A DNA stretch of 64,000 nucleotides from Collinsella provencensis (GCF_900199705.1 NZ_LT904908.1:255694-319693); one strand, 5' to 3'; positions 1 through 8,603 are shown, counted from the stretch's first letter. Made by a program: numbers and translations. Notes: generated by a model from the sequence alone, not told the origin.

Positions 1-1583
1 AACTCAACGTGTTCCCCGTACCTGATGGTGACACGGGTACCAACATGTCGCTCACGCTGCAGTCCGTGGTAAAAGAGCTTGCCGCACTGCCCGTCGACGC
101 AGACATGGAGGGTATCGCCGGTGCCATCACCCACGGTTCGCTCATGGGTGCGCGCGGCAATTCCGGTGTTATCACCTCGCAGATTCTGCGCGGCGTTGCC
201 GAAGGATTGAAAGACGCCGGCGAGCCCGTTTCGAGCGCCGACGTTGCCGCTGCGTTCCGTCGCGCTGTCAAGGTCGCCTTCCAGGCGGTTCGCAAGCCCA
301 TCGAAGGTACGATTCTTACCGTGCTCCGTGACGTTTCCACCAAGGCCGACGAGTGCGAAAAGAAGAAGTTCACGGTCGAGGAGACCCTCGACGCGCTCGT
401 CGTCGAGGCTTATCAGTCCGTTGCGCGCACGCCCGACCTGCTGCCCGTTCTTAAGGAGAACGGCGTTGTCGACTCCGGCGCGTTCGGCTTTGCTATCTTC
501 CTGGAGAACTTTGTAGCCGCTGCCCTCGGTCGCACCGCCAGGATCGAGGACTTCTCCGCAACGTTCGACGCCGGCTCCGCCAAGGCCGGTGCGCTCGATC
601 GCGTCAAGATCGAGGCCAATGACGACTGGGAGGGCTCGGAGTTCCGTTACTGCAACGAGTTCCTTTTCAAGGCAGAGAAGCCGTTTGATGAGGACGAGAC
701 CCTCAAGTTCCTGGGTTCCATGGGCGACTGTGAGCTGCTCGTGGGCGCATACCCCGATTACAAGGTGCACGTCCACTCCAACACGCCGAACCTGGTGCTC
801 GAGCACATGCTCCAGTATGGTCAGGTGTACGAGGTGTTCATCCACAACATGGACCTCGAGGTCGCCGAACGCACCGCCAAGATCCATGCCGATCAGGAGG
901 CTGATGCCGAGCCTGCCAAGCCTCTGGGCTTCGTTGCCGTGGCCGCTGGTTCCGGTGAGGCTGAGATTCTCGAGTCCCTGGGTGTCGATGTGATCGTCTC
1001 GGGCGGTCAGACGATGAACCCCTCCACTGCCGACCTGCTCGATGCCGTCTCCAAAGTGAACGCCGAGTCTGTCATTATCCTGCCCAACAACGGCAACATC
1101 CGCATGGCTGCCGAGGCTGCTGCGAGCGCATGTGAGGACAAGCACGTGTATGTGGTGCCCACTAAGACGGTGCCGCAGGCGTTCTCTGCGCTGTTCGCCG
1201 TCATGCCCGATACTCCCGTTGAGGAGGTCGTCGAGGCGATGACCGAGGCTAAGGCCGAGGTGCGCGATGGCGAGGTCACGCGTGCCGTCCGCGATTCGCA
1301 GGCTTCCGATGGCACACCCATCCACGATGGTGACGTCATGGGTATCATTTGCGACTCCATTGACATCGTGGGCTCCGACATCAAGCAGGTCACTCTCGAC
1401 TGCATCAACCGCATGATGGAGGACGAGGAAGGCGACTCGCTGACGATCCTTGCAGGTGAAGAGCTCGATGACGAGGCATTCCAGGATATCATCGACGCCA
1501 TCGAAGAGGCTCAGCCTGATCTTGAGATCGACCCTCACCGCGGTGAGCAGCCGCTCTATCCGGTGATTTTCTCCATCGAGTAA
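1..1583 (+). CDS. fakA: Fatty-acid kinase FakA/YloV family (DAK phosphatase/kinase domain plus DegV-like domain), 5' truncated
   Basis: The reading frame is open from the first base, so the start lies left of the window. The visible part begins inside the conserved DhaL/DAK1_2 motif NVFPVPDGDTGTNM, whose aspartates bind Mg-ATP in dihydroxyacetone-kinase-like enzymes. About 526 residues remain: the DhaL-type ATP-binding domain, a middle domain, and a C-terminal DegV-like domain containing SGGQTMNPS and PNNGNI. Family members (YloV/FakA) phosphorylate fatty acids held by a DegV-fold FakB protein, making acyl-phosphate for PlsX/PlsY. That role fits plsX at 6481, plsY at 50564 and a degV/fakB gene at 59365. 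recG follows after 12 bases, as it does next to yloV in many Gram-positives. Confidence 0.9.
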   Translation, partial: LNVFPVPDGDTGTNMSLTLQSVVKELAALPVDADMEGIAGAITHGSLMGARGNSGVITSQILRGVAEGLKDAGEPVSSADVAAAFRRAVKVAFQAVRKPIEGTILTVLRDVSTKADECEKKKFTVEETLDALVVEAYQSVARTPDLLPVLKENGVVDSGAFGFAIFLENFVAAALGRTARIEDFSATFDAGSAKAGALDRVKIEANDDWEGSEFRYCNEFLFKAEKPFDEDETLKFLGSMGDCELLVGAYPDYKVHVHSNTPNLVLEHMLQYGQVYEVFIHNMDLEVAERTAKIHADQEADAEPAKPLGFVAVAAGSGEAEILESLGVDVIVSGGQTMNPSTADLLDAVSKVNAESVIILPNNGNIRMAAEAAASACEDKHVYVVPTKTVPQAFSALFAVMPDTPVEEVVEAMTEAKAEVRDGEVTRAVRDSQASDGTPIHDGDVMGIICDSIDIVGSDIKQVTLDCINRMMEDEEGDSLTILAGEELDDEAFQDIIDAIEEAQPDLEIDPHRGEQPLYPVIFSIE

Positions 1584-1595
1584 GACGGCGGCGTG

Positions 1596-3779
1596 ATGGT
1601 TGGCGCCCTTTCGACACCGCGCGCCGCGTCTCGTTTGGCGCACGCGAGCGTCCTTTTCGAGGATGTATCGCGTCTGAAATACGTTTCTGGTGTACGTGAG
1701 GAGGCCCTCCGCAGGCTCGGTATCGAGCGGGTGGGGGACCTCCTCTTGCATGCGCCGTTTCGCTATCTCGACTTCACGCACGCGTATTGCATCGAGCATG
1801 CGCCGATAGGCGAGGTGTGTACCATCGTGGGCACGGTGGACAAGGTTTCCAATCGTCTCACCTCTAAGCGCGGTATGACGGTGACCGAGGTGTATGTGCT
1901 TGATGAAACCGGTGTGCTGAAGGTCGCTTTTTTCAAGCAACCGTGGATCGCGCGAGAATTGGCGCAGGGAGATCGCCTTGCCGTGATCGGTAAAGTCGAG
2001 TTCGCCTATGGCTTCAAACAGATGGCTTCGCCCCATTATGAGAAACTCGATGCTTCAAGTGGCGTGGGCACGATACTGCCTGTTCATCGTGTGACCGAAG
2101 GCTTGTCCCAGGCTTGGATGCGGCGTTTGGCTTCCGTGGCGCTGGAGACGGTTGGGAGTTTTCCTGATCCCATGCCGGCACCGCTGCGCGCACGTAACGG
2201 CCTCATGAGCCTGTCTCGCGCGCTGCGAACCATTCACTTCCCGCGTACCATGGCCGAGGTTCCCTTTGCCCGCCGTCGTCTTGCCTATGATGAGCTCATG
2301 TATCTTCAGCTTGCGCTCCGCCTGCGCAACGATTCGAATTTGCTGAACGTAGCGCCGCTTGCGCACACGCCGGGCGCACATGTTGAAGCTCTCTATGGTG
2401 CGCTGCCCTTTTCGCTGTCCGACGAGCAACAGCAGGCTGCCGATGAGATTTTGGCGGACATGTCAAACCCCGACCGCGTTATGAACCGCTTGTTGCTCGG
2501 TGACGTCGGTACGGGTAAGACCGCAGTTGCTTGCGTTGCACTTGCCGCCGTTGCAGACTCAGGCACGCAGGCGTGTGTGATGGCGCCCACAAGCGTACTG
2601 GCGCAACAATATGCGGTGAAGACCGGACCTCTACTTGCGAGCGCTAGGGTTAGCTGGGCATTGCTCACGGGCGCCACGCCCACTTCGGAGCGTGCCGAGA
2701 TATTCCGCCGTTTGGAAAATGGAGAGCTCACAGTTCTCTTCGGTACGCACGCGGTGCTCGGTGATGATGTGCGCTTCAAGCGCTTGTCCCTCGTGGTGAT
2801 TGACGAGCAGCATCGGTTTGGCGTGGGGCAGCGAAATGCCCTGCGCTCGAAGGGCCCCGGCGCTGATTTGCTTGTGATGACTGCAACCCCCATTCCGCGC
2901 ACTTTGGCGCTTTCCGTATATGGAGACTTGGACACGAGCATCATCCGGCATCGCCCTGTTCCCGGCGCCGGTGTTGCGACCGAAGTTTTGGAGAGCGCGA
3001 ACCGCGATATCGCATACGATGCCCTGCGTGAGGCTATAGGGAATGGCAGGCAGGGTTACGTCATCTGTCCGCTTGTGGCACCGCAAGAGGGTACTGACGA
3101 GCTTGAGGATGTCCCCGGGTTGGATATCGATGAAGAGGGCCGTGCCAAGCAGGCGATGACGCTGCATGATGTTGCGACCGAAGTCGATCGCATGCGAGCT
3201 TTGCTTCCCGAGGCTCGCATCGAGGCGCTGCACGGCCGGATGAACGCTCGTGAAAAAGACGAGGTTATCGACGCGTTTCGAGCGGGCGATATCGACGTGC
3301 TCGTTTCCACGACGGTGGTTGAGGTCGGTGTCGATGTTCCCAATGCCACGCTGATGATCATCGAAAACGGCGAGCGTTTTGGCTTGGCGACCCTGCACCA
3401 GCTTCGCGGTCGTGTGGGACGCGGAAAGCTCTCGGGCACCTGCTATGTCATTACCGAGTTGCGCGCCAAGCGCGGTAAGCGTTCCCCTTCAATTGAGCGC
3501 TTGGAAGCCCTTGAGCATTCGACGGACGGCTTTGAGCTCGCCGAGATGGACTTGCGCCTGCGCCATGAGGGCGAGATTTTGGGATTGCGCCAACATGGAG
3601 GCGTGTCCTTGCAGTTCGTCGACCTTGATGACGATACGGATCTTATCGAAGCGGCGCACCATGATGCCGTGGAGCTTTTGCGCTATGCGCCTAGCCTCAA
3701 CGCGACTGCCGTATTGCCGTTGCGTCATGAGGTCATTGCGCGTTATGGCGATGTATTCAAGGAGGTAAGTGGAGGATGA
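1596..3779 (+). CDS. recG: ATP-dependent DNA helicase RecG
   Basis: This superfamily-2 helicase remodels stalled replication forks and Holliday junctions. The 727-residue length is normal for RecG. The N-terminal part carries the wedge/OB-fold region (helix-hairpin LRRLGIERVGDLLLHAPFRY near residue 40). The helicase core has Walker A GDVGTGKT, the DEQHRFG box (motif II), TATPIPRTLAL (motif III), and the C-terminal lobe with STTVVEVGVDVPNA and QLRGRVGRG (motifs V and VI). The start is ambiguous: GTG at 1593 directly precedes ATG at 1596 and both lie behind a weak GGCGG. Its stop overlaps the rsmD start (ATGA), implying translational coupling. Confidence 0.95.
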   Translation: MVGALSTPRAASRLAHASVLFEDVSRLKYVSGVREEALRRLGIERVGDLLLHAPFRYLDFTHAYCIEHAPIGEVCTIVGTVDKVSNRLTSKRGMTVTEVYVLDETGVLKVAFFKQPWIARELAQGDRLAVIGKVEFAYGFKQMASPHYEKLDASSGVGTILPVHRVTEGLSQAWMRRLASVALETVGSFPDPMPAPLRARNGLMSLSRALRTIHFPRTMAEVPFARRRLAYDELMYLQLALRLRNDSNLLNVAPLAHTPGAHVEALYGALPFSLSDEQQQAADEILADMSNPDRVMNRLLLGDVGTGKTAVACVALAAVADSGTQACVMAPTSVLAQQYAVKTGPLLASARVSWALLTGATPTSERAEIFRRLENGELTVLFGTHAVLGDDVRFKRLSLVVIDEQHRFGVGQRNALRSKGPGADLLVMTATPIPRTLALSVYGDLDTSIIRHRPVPGAGVATEVLESANRDIAYDALREAIGNGRQGYVICPLVAPQEGTDELEDVPGLDIDEEGRAKQAMTLHDVATEVDRMRALLPEARIEALHGRMNAREKDEVIDAFRAGDIDVLVSTTVVEVGVDVPNATLMIIENGERFGLATLHQLRGRVGRGKLSGTCYVITELRAKRGKRSPSIERLEALEHSTDGFELAEMDLRLRHEGEILGLRQHGGVSLQFVDLDDDTDLIEAAHHDAVELLRYAPSLNATAVLPLRHEVIARYGDVFKEVSGG

Positions 3780-4348
3780 GAATCGTTGGAGGGCAGTGGC
3801 GCGGGCGTCCCATCGACCCGCCAAAGGGCCGCGATGTGAGTCGCCCCACGACCGATCGAGTGCGTGAAGCCATCGCTTCCGTGCTCGATTCTGCCATCGA
3901 TAGCGGCATTGAGGGCACGCGTGTACTCGACGCTTTTGCAGGTTCGGGGGCCATGGGCATCGAGTTGCTTTCACGCGAGGCGGCGCATGCCACGTTTTTC
4001 GATATCGATCGCTCGGCAGCTGCGCTCGTCAAACACAACCTCGAAAAGGTGACCTGTTCGCCCGCGCGTTTTCACGTCGTGCGCGGCGATGTGCTTCTGG
4101 GTGCAAAACGCGGTCGTCTGCCCGGTGCCCCTTTTGACGTGGTGCTTATCGATCCGCCGTATGCTCTCGGTACCGCTCCCGCTGAGCAGCTGCTTGCGTC
4201 TCTCCTTGAGCATGACCTGCTTTCTCCACGTGCCGTTGTGATTTTCGAGCGCACCTCGACTACGCCCGCGCTTGAGGTGGCAGGTTTTGAGCATGTCAAG
4301 GAAAAACGATACGGTCAGACGTCTATCGATGTGTTGAGGAGGAAATAG
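3776..4348 (+). CDS. rsmD: 16S rRNA (guanine966-N2)-methyltransferase RsmD
   Basis: It methylates G966 of 16S rRNA on the assembled 30S head using S-adenosylmethionine. The 190-residue protein starts with the typical MRIVGGQWRGRPI. It has the SAM-binding motif VLDAFAGSGAMGIE near residues 42-55 and the catalytic DPPYALG motif (D/N-PP-Y/F of amino-methyltransferases) near residue 124. The ATG overlaps the recG stop by four bases and is preceded by a strong AAGGAGG/GGAGG region. coaD follows after one base; the rsmD-coaD pair is conserved in many bacteria. Confidence 0.93.
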   Translation: MRIVGGQWRGRPIDPPKGRDVSRPTTDRVREAIASVLDSAIDSGIEGTRVLDAFAGSGAMGIELLSREAAHATFFDIDRSAAALVKHNLEKVTCSPARFHVVRGDVLLGAKRGRLPGAPFDVVLIDPPYALGTAPAEQLLASLLEHDLLSPRAVVIFERTSTTPALEVAGFEHVKEKRYGQTSIDVLRRK

Positions 4349-4349
4349 C

Positions 4350-4847
4350 ATGTCCGATGCTATTCAACATGTGTTGGTTCCGGGTACTTTCGATCCCATT
4401 ACCTATGGCCACATGGATGTCGTGCGGCGTGCGCGGCGCATCTGTCCGCATGTGACCGTGGCTGTGGCCGAAAGCTTGGGGAAAAACGGTGTCGGAACCA
4501 CGTTTTCGCTGGAAGAGCGCGTTGCGTTGGCACGCGAAGCGCTCGATGGCCTTGACGGTGTGGACGTGCTTCCCTTCACGGGCCTTCTCGTTGATTTTGC
4601 CCGTGAGGTCGACGCTCAGGGCGTGGTCAAGGGATTGCGCGCGATGACCGACTTTGAATATGAGCTGCAGCAGGCAGACCTCAACTATCGACTCAATCCG
4701 CGTTTGGAATCCATGTTCGTCATGAGCGCTCCCGAGTACGGGTATCTGTCGAGCTCGGTGGTGCGCCAGCTCGCTTCGATGGGCGGGGATGTGAGTGATT
4801 TTGTCCCCGCATGCGTGACAGAGGCTTTACACGAACGTTTTATGTAG
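4350..4847 (+). CDS. coaD: Phosphopantetheine adenylyltransferase CoaD
   Basis: It catalyses the fourth step of coenzyme A synthesis, transferring AMP from ATP to 4'-phosphopantetheine. The 165 residues match the family length. The nucleotidyltransferase signature GTFDPITYGH is near residue 12, and the second signature YLSSSVVRQLA (equivalent to ISSTxxR) is near residue 129. RGLRAMTDFEYELQ is the usual central CoaD block. It is tightly coupled to rsmD. The later steps' partner coaBC is at 55647 in this window. Confidence 0.95.
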   Translation: MSDAIQHVLVPGTFDPITYGHMDVVRRARRICPHVTVAVAESLGKNGVGTTFSLEERVALAREALDGLDGVDVLPFTGLLVDFAREVDAQGVVKGLRAMTDFEYELQQADLNYRLNPRLESMFVMSAPEYGYLSSSVVRQLASMGGDVSDFVPACVTEALHERFM

Positions 4848-4907
4848 TGTGTGACGTTGTGGAACGTGAGGAAGCTTCGAATCAACGTCTGGCACTTCGC
4901 GTGGCGC

Positions 4908-4987
4908 CTTTGCGCAAAGAGCTTCAAGTAGCGTCATTTTGCATCCGGTACCTGCGCTTCGGTTGTAACAAAGTGTTGTGGTACTAT
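4908..4987 (+). promoter_or_regulatory. Intergenic promoter region upstream of the sepIVA-like gene
   Basis: The coaD-sepIVA gap (4848-5024) contains a perfect 12-base palindrome CTTTGCGCAAAG at 4908-4919. It also has an extended -10 element TGGTACTAT at 4979-4987, ending 37 bases before the start codon at 5025. No good -35 is visible at the usual spacing. The same TGGTAnnnT element recurs before other genes in the window. The promoter call rests on sequence only, and no role is known for the palindrome. Confidence 0.45.
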
Positions 4988-5024
4988 TAGCCACTAGAAT
5001 GTACCTAATGTGAAAGGAGTCCTC

Positions 5025-5525
5025 ATGCCGGGTGAGAACCTTCCTGGCGAGCGCATCGAAAGCCTCGTCGATGAGCTCGAGGGCATCATCGCGGAGTCCA
5101 AATCGCCGTGGGGCAAGGGCGGTCAGCTCAAGGTTATCGAAAGCGACGTCTTCCTCAATATCCTCGATGAGATTCGCATGAGCTATCCCGAGGAGTGGAT
5201 GAAGTCCCGTCGTATTCTCAAGGAGCGTGACGAACTTCTGGCCAGCGCCGCCGCTCAGGCCGATTCGATTATCGCCGACGCACAGCAGCAAGCGCTTACC
5301 ATTGCCTCTGAGCAGGAGATCGTCCGTCTTGCACAGTCTCAGGCCGACGAGATCACCGATCGCGCCAATCAGTATGAGCGCGAGACCCGTTATGCCGCTG
5401 AGGATTACGCCGAGCAGGTCTTCACGCATCTTGAGGAGAACCTCAAGTCTTTGACGAGCACCGTTGCGCGTTGCCGTCAGCAATTGACCGACACTGCTTC
5501 TCAGAACATGAATCAGGGCTGGTAA
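5025..5525 (+). CDS. DivIVA-domain/SepIVA-like coiled-coil protein
   Basis: A 166-residue acidic protein that starts at ATG 5025 behind GAAAGGAG. The N-terminal half (ERIESLVDELEGIIAESK) is followed by a hydrophobic VFLNILDEIR stretch, then a long Ala/Gln/Glu-rich coiled coil (residues 75-150: repeated Q/E-A-x-x-I-I-x-x-A pattern). No enzyme motif or membrane segment is seen. In mycobacteria the equivalent position, next to the yceD (DUF177) and rnc genes, is occupied by SepIVA (Rv2927c), a DivIVA-domain protein needed for septation. Context and architecture make this a plausible counterpart; orthology is inference. Annotation pipelines may name it ATPase or F0 subunit b-like because of the coiled coil. 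Confidence 0.7.
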   Translation: MPGENLPGERIESLVDELEGIIAESKSPWGKGGQLKVIESDVFLNILDEIRMSYPEEWMKSRRILKERDELLASAAAQADSIIADAQQQALTIASEQEIVRLAQSQADEITDRANQYERETRYAAEDYAEQVFTHLEENLKSLTSTVARCRQQLTDTASQNMNQGW

Positions 5526-5528
5526 GTC

Positions 5529-6083
5529 ATGAGCTGTTTTGGCTCCATCCCCGTCGACTTGTCCGAGCGCCTCGAGGACCCCGGCGACTCCATCCAGCTT
5601 GCCGGCGCTATCGAAGCATCTGAGTATACGGTGGGCGAGAAGACGTTTTCGTTGCCTGCGAACCCCAAGTACGATGTCGTTCTCACCAATGCCGGCGATG
5701 GCATTTTGGTGACGGGCATCGTGCGCGCCTCGGTGGAAGGGGAGTGTGATCGCTGCCTCGAGCCCGCTTCGTTTGAGGTCTCCGGCGAGATCGAGGAGTA
5801 TTTCCTGTTCGAAGAACCTGAGAATTCCGACGCATACGAAGACGGATTTGAGCTTGTGGGCGAGGATCGCGTCATCGATTTGGGCGATGCCATTTCCGAT
5901 GCCGTGATTATGGATACGCCGTTTGTGGTGCTCTGCCAGCCTGATTGTCTTGGCCTGTGCCCCACGTGCGGTGCCAACCTCAATGAGGGGGATTGCGGCT
6001 GCTCAGCCAAGGCGGAAGATGCCTGGGTCGAGTCTGATGAGAATCCCTTCGCTGCGCTTAAGAACCTTAAATTTGACGAGTAG
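5529..6083 (+). CDS. YceD family protein (DUF177), probable large-subunit rRNA accumulation factor
   Basis: A 184-residue acidic protein of the YceD/DUF177 family, which is almost always encoded just before rpmF and is linked to 23S rRNA accumulation. Family hallmarks are visible. A CDRCLEP knuckle near residue 75 is followed by a cysteine-rich C-terminal segment near residues 136-160 (CQPDCLGLCPTCG and later CGC). ATG 5529 lies three bases after the sepIVA-like stop, so the pair is probably co-transcribed. The start is supported by spacing more than by a strong ribosome-binding site. Confidence 0.88.
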   Translation: MSCFGSIPVDLSERLEDPGDSIQLAGAIEASEYTVGEKTFSLPANPKYDVVLTNAGDGILVTGIVRASVEGECDRCLEPASFEVSGEIEEYFLFEEPENSDAYEDGFELVGEDRVIDLGDAISDAVIMDTPFVVLCQPDCLGLCPTCGANLNEGDCGCSAKAEDAWVESDENPFAALKNLKFDE

Positions 6084-6147
6084 CTTGCTTTGGGCATAAT
6101 ACGCAGGTCCAAAGCTTCTGTTTCATATGATTTTTCTTGCAAATGTT

Positions 6148-6176
6148 TTGTGTATGCAGGTGTTTTCTGTTAATAT
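6148..6176 (+). promoter_or_regulatory. Promoter for rpmF-plsX
   Basis: A -35 box TTGTGT at 6148-6153, a 17-base spacer, and a -10 box TAATAT at 6171-6176 precede rpmF by about 50 bases. This is a reasonable housekeeping-sigma promoter, judged from sequence alone. Confidence 0.5.
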
Positions 6177-6227
6177 CGTTACTTGCGCGTAATCGCCGCC
6201 AGTACAGAGTTCATAAGGAAGGTCATC

Positions 6228-6407
6228 ATGCCAGTACCTAAGCAAAAAAAGGGTCGCGCTAAGACGCACTCTCGTCGTTCGACGAACATGAAGATCAACG
6301 CTGCTGCTCAGTCCACCTGCCCTCGTTGCGGTGCTGTGAAGCTTCCGCACCACGTGTGCCCCAATTGCGGTTTCTACAAGGACCGCGAGGTCATCGTCGT
6401 CGAGTAG
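6228..6407 (+). CDS. rpmF: 50S ribosomal protein L32
   Basis: A 59-residue basic protein starting MPVPKQKKGRAKTHSRRS, the L32 signature. The zinc-binding version is present: CPRCG near residue 31 and CPNCG near residue 44. A longer upstream in-frame extension is rejected because ATG 6228 follows AAGGAAGG at 6215-6222 and gives the canonical N-terminus. The yceD-rpmF-plsX order is widely conserved and connects ribosome assembly with lipid synthesis genes. Confidence 0.97.
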   Translation: MPVPKQKKGRAKTHSRRSTNMKINAAAQSTCPRCGAVKLPHHVCPNCGFYKDREVIVVE

Positions 6408-6436
6408 CTCGACTGGCGGTTACGTTGAGTTGTTAT

Positions 6437-6463
6437 GGCCGGCTCGGTGAGTCGGCCATTTCT
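6437..6463 (+). terminator. Hairpin between rpmF and plsX (weak terminator or attenuator)
   Basis: GGCCGGCT at 6437-6444 pairs with AGTCGGCC at 6450-6457 (one G-U pair, 5-base loop), followed by ATTTCT. The U-tract is poor, so partial termination or 3'-end protection of the rpmF message is more likely than full termination. Confidence 0.5.
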
Positions 6464-6480
6464 GTATAGAGGGGTTGCTC

Positions 6481-7497
6481 ATGAGCAAGGTGCGTGTTTG
6501 CGTTGATGCAGTTGGCGGCGACGAACCGCCCGAGACGGTTCTGCAAGGCATTGCTGCCGCGTTGGAGGCGGATTCCGAGCTTGAGGTGCTCGTTGCCGGA
6601 CCTGAGGACGTCGTGGTGCCGTTCTGCGACGCGCACGAGCGTGCCGAGGCCTTGATCGCCCCCGATGTCATCACCATGGAAGACGACCCGATTGCCGCCG
6701 TTATGAAAAAGCGCAAGTCGTCCATTGTGCTGGGATGCCGCGCGGTTAAAAAGGGTCAGGCTGCGGGCTTCTTCTCCGCCGGCTCGACGGGAGCAGTTAC
6801 CGCAGCGGGGACTGCATATGTGACACCTTATAAAGTAGAGGCCGACGGCAAGCGCAGTCCGGTACGTCCGTGCCTCACCAACGCTTTGCCCAATCGCAAG
6901 GGTGGTCTGACCGTCTTGTGCGATATGGGTGCCAATCCCGATGTTGAACCGCAGGACGTCGTCCGCTTTGCACAGATGGGTGCTGCCTACGCCACCTGCG
7001 TGCTCGGTATCGAGCATCCGCGCGTCGGCTTGCTGGCCAACGGCACCGAGGAACACAAGGGCAACGCTTTTACGCAGGCATGTTATCCGCTCATGCGCGA
7101 GCAGGTTCCCGGTTTTGCGGGGAATTGCGAGGGCACGGATGTGACGAGCGGAAATGTCGATGTGGTGGTGTGCGACGGGTTTTCGGGCAACATCGCGCTG
7201 AAATCCATCGAAGGCGCTGCCAAGTTCATGATGCAAGAGCTCAAAGCCGGATTCATGAGCTCGCTCAAAACTAAACTCGCCGCCCTTTTGTTTAAAGACA
7301 CCTTGCATGGGCTCAAAGCTAAGCTTTCGGGCGATGCCAAGGGCGGTGCCGTTTTGCTGGGCTTGCGAGGGGTCGTGGTTATTGGACACGGCGCTACGAG
7401 CGTGGAGGCCGTGAAGAACGGTACGCTCGCGGTGGCCGACGCAGCACGACAGGGCCTTGTGGAGCGCGTGGCGGAATCCATGGGTGCGTTCGTGTAG
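6481..7497 (+). CDS. plsX: Phosphate acyltransferase PlsX
   Basis: It converts acyl-ACP to acyl-phosphate, the donor for PlsY, in bacterial phosphatidic-acid synthesis. The 338-residue protein starts MSKVRVCVDAVGGDEPPE, corresponding to the usual VDAMGGDxAP block, here with V for M. Further conserved regions are GFFSAGSTGAV near residue 95, LCDMGANPD near residue 145 and VVIGHGATSVEAVKN near the C-terminus. ATG 6481 is preferred over the in-frame TTG at 6475 because AGAGGGG ends six bases before it. It follows rpmF and precedes acpP, as in many Gram-positives. Confidence 0.95.
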   Translation: MSKVRVCVDAVGGDEPPETVLQGIAAALEADSELEVLVAGPEDVVVPFCDAHERAEALIAPDVITMEDDPIAAVMKKRKSSIVLGCRAVKKGQAAGFFSAGSTGAVTAAGTAYVTPYKVEADGKRSPVRPCLTNALPNRKGGLTVLCDMGANPDVEPQDVVRFAQMGAAYATCVLGIEHPRVGLLANGTEEHKGNAFTQACYPLMREQVPGFAGNCEGTDVTSGNVDVVVCDGFSGNIALKSIEGAAKFMMQELKAGFMSSLKTKLAALLFKDTLHGLKAKLSGDAKGGAVLLGLRGVVVIGHGATSVEAVKNGTLAVADAARQGLVERVAESMGAFV

Positions 7498-7526
7498 TGA
7501 TGCTTCGTCTATGAGGCGTCGTGTTG

Positions 7527-7555
7527 TTGAGCGAGCCTGGATATGCGGCTAAAAT
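7527..7555 (+). promoter_or_regulatory. Promoter upstream of acpP-rnc-smc-ftsY
   Basis: TTGAGC at 7527-7532 and TAAAAT at 7550-7555 are separated by 17 bases, about 60 bases before the acpP start. The 118-base plsX-acpP gap holds no other recognisable element. Confidence 0.5.
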
Positions 7556-7615
7556 GAATGACGTCTGTGAATGGCGGGAGCGTCGTGTTTTCCGTCTTGC
7601 TGAAGGGAGCATCCC

Positions 7616-7864
7616 ATGGCTATGAATCGTGACGAGATTTATGCAAAGGTCTGCGATATCGCCTCTGACGTGCTGGGTATCGTAGCCGATGAGCTTACCT
7701 ATGAAACCACGTTCGACGACCTCGACGCCAATTCGCTCGATCGCCTCCAGCTGGTAACGGCCATGGAGGACGAGTTCGATATCGAGATCGACGACGACAA
7801 GCTCATGGAGATCAATTCGGTTTCCGAGGCTATCGACGCGATTGAGGAAACGCTGGAGGGGTAA
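7616..7864 (+). CDS. acpP: Acyl carrier protein
   Basis: An 82-residue strongly acidic protein carrying the growing fatty-acid chain on a phosphopantetheine arm. The attachment serine is Ser40 in DANSLDRLQL. The usual DSL triplet is NSL here, so the residue before the serine is Asn39 instead of Asp. Helix II (residues 40-55) and the acidic C-terminal helix are normal. The gene sits between plsX and rnc, the common acpP-rnc arrangement. The rnc ribosome-binding site lies inside its last codons. Confidence 0.95.
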   Translation: MAMNRDEIYAKVCDIASDVLGIVADELTYETTFDDLDANSLDRLQLVTAMEDEFDIEIDDDKLMEINSVSEAIDAIEETLEG

Positions 7865-7868
7865 GGTT

Positions 7869-8594
7869 TTGTCGATTAGCGAGAAGCTCGCCGCCGCAGA
7901 GGAGATCTGCGGATACACCTTTTCCGATAAAAAACTTCTTAGGAGCGCCGTAACGCACCCTTCCGCTGTGGAGGGTGAGCCTGTTTCTGCCTCCTATGAA
8001 CGCTTGGAGTTTTTGGGTGATTCCATCTTGGGCAGCGTGGTTGCACTTTCGTTGTTTCGCACGTATGGCGATTTCGACGAAGGCAAGCTCACACGTCTCA
8101 AGGTGTCCCTCGTTGCCGGCTCCACGCTTTCCGACGTGGGAGAAGAGCTCGGTATCAACAACGTGATCATCCTGGGTGCCTCCGAGCAGGGAACCGGTGC
8201 GCGTGGCATGCACTCTGCGCTTGAAAACGTGTACGAGGCGCTGGTTGGCGCGCTGTATCTCGATGGCGGCTGGGATGTTGCCGAGGACTTCATCCTGCGC
8301 ACCCTCAAGCCCCATCTAGCCTCCGAACGTGCCGAACATCCTTCGAATCCCAAGAGTTACCTGCAGGAATGTGTGCAGTCCGACCGCCTTGACCCCCCTT
8401 CGTATAAAGTGGTGGGGGAGTCGGGTCCGGCTCATCAGCCCACGTTCACCGCGGTTGCCATCGTCGATGGCATTCGCCGTGGTCGTGGGACCGGTTCTTC
8501 GAAGAAGGAAGCCGAAGCTGCCGCAGCGCTCGATGCACTTGAACGTATGGGGTATACCACCAATGGCGTCATTCTCAAGAAGAAGCTTGGATAG
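7869..8594 (+). CDS. rnc: Ribonuclease III
   Basis: A double-stranded-RNA endonuclease that matures 16S/23S rRNA precursors. The catalytic domain contains the signature ERLEFLGDSILG near residue 40 and the second acidic site ENVYEALVGALYLDGG near residue 118. A dsRNA-binding domain follows from about residue 160 (NPKSYLQE to GTGSSKKEAEAAAA). TTG 7869 is chosen because GGAGGGG at 7855-7861 sits 7 bases upstream and it gives the usual length of 241 residues. Longer in-frame starts would lie inside acpP without a better site. Confidence 0.93.
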   Translation: MSISEKLAAAEEICGYTFSDKKLLRSAVTHPSAVEGEPVSASYERLEFLGDSILGSVVALSLFRTYGDFDEGKLTRLKVSLVAGSTLSDVGEELGINNVIILGASEQGTGARGMHSALENVYEALVGALYLDGGWDVAEDFILRTLKPHLASERAEHPSNPKSYLQECVQSDRLDPPSYKVVGESGPAHQPTFTAVAIVDGIRRGRGTGSSKKEAEAAAALDALERMGYTTNGVILKKKLG

Positions 8595-8603
8595 CGAGGG
8601 CAC

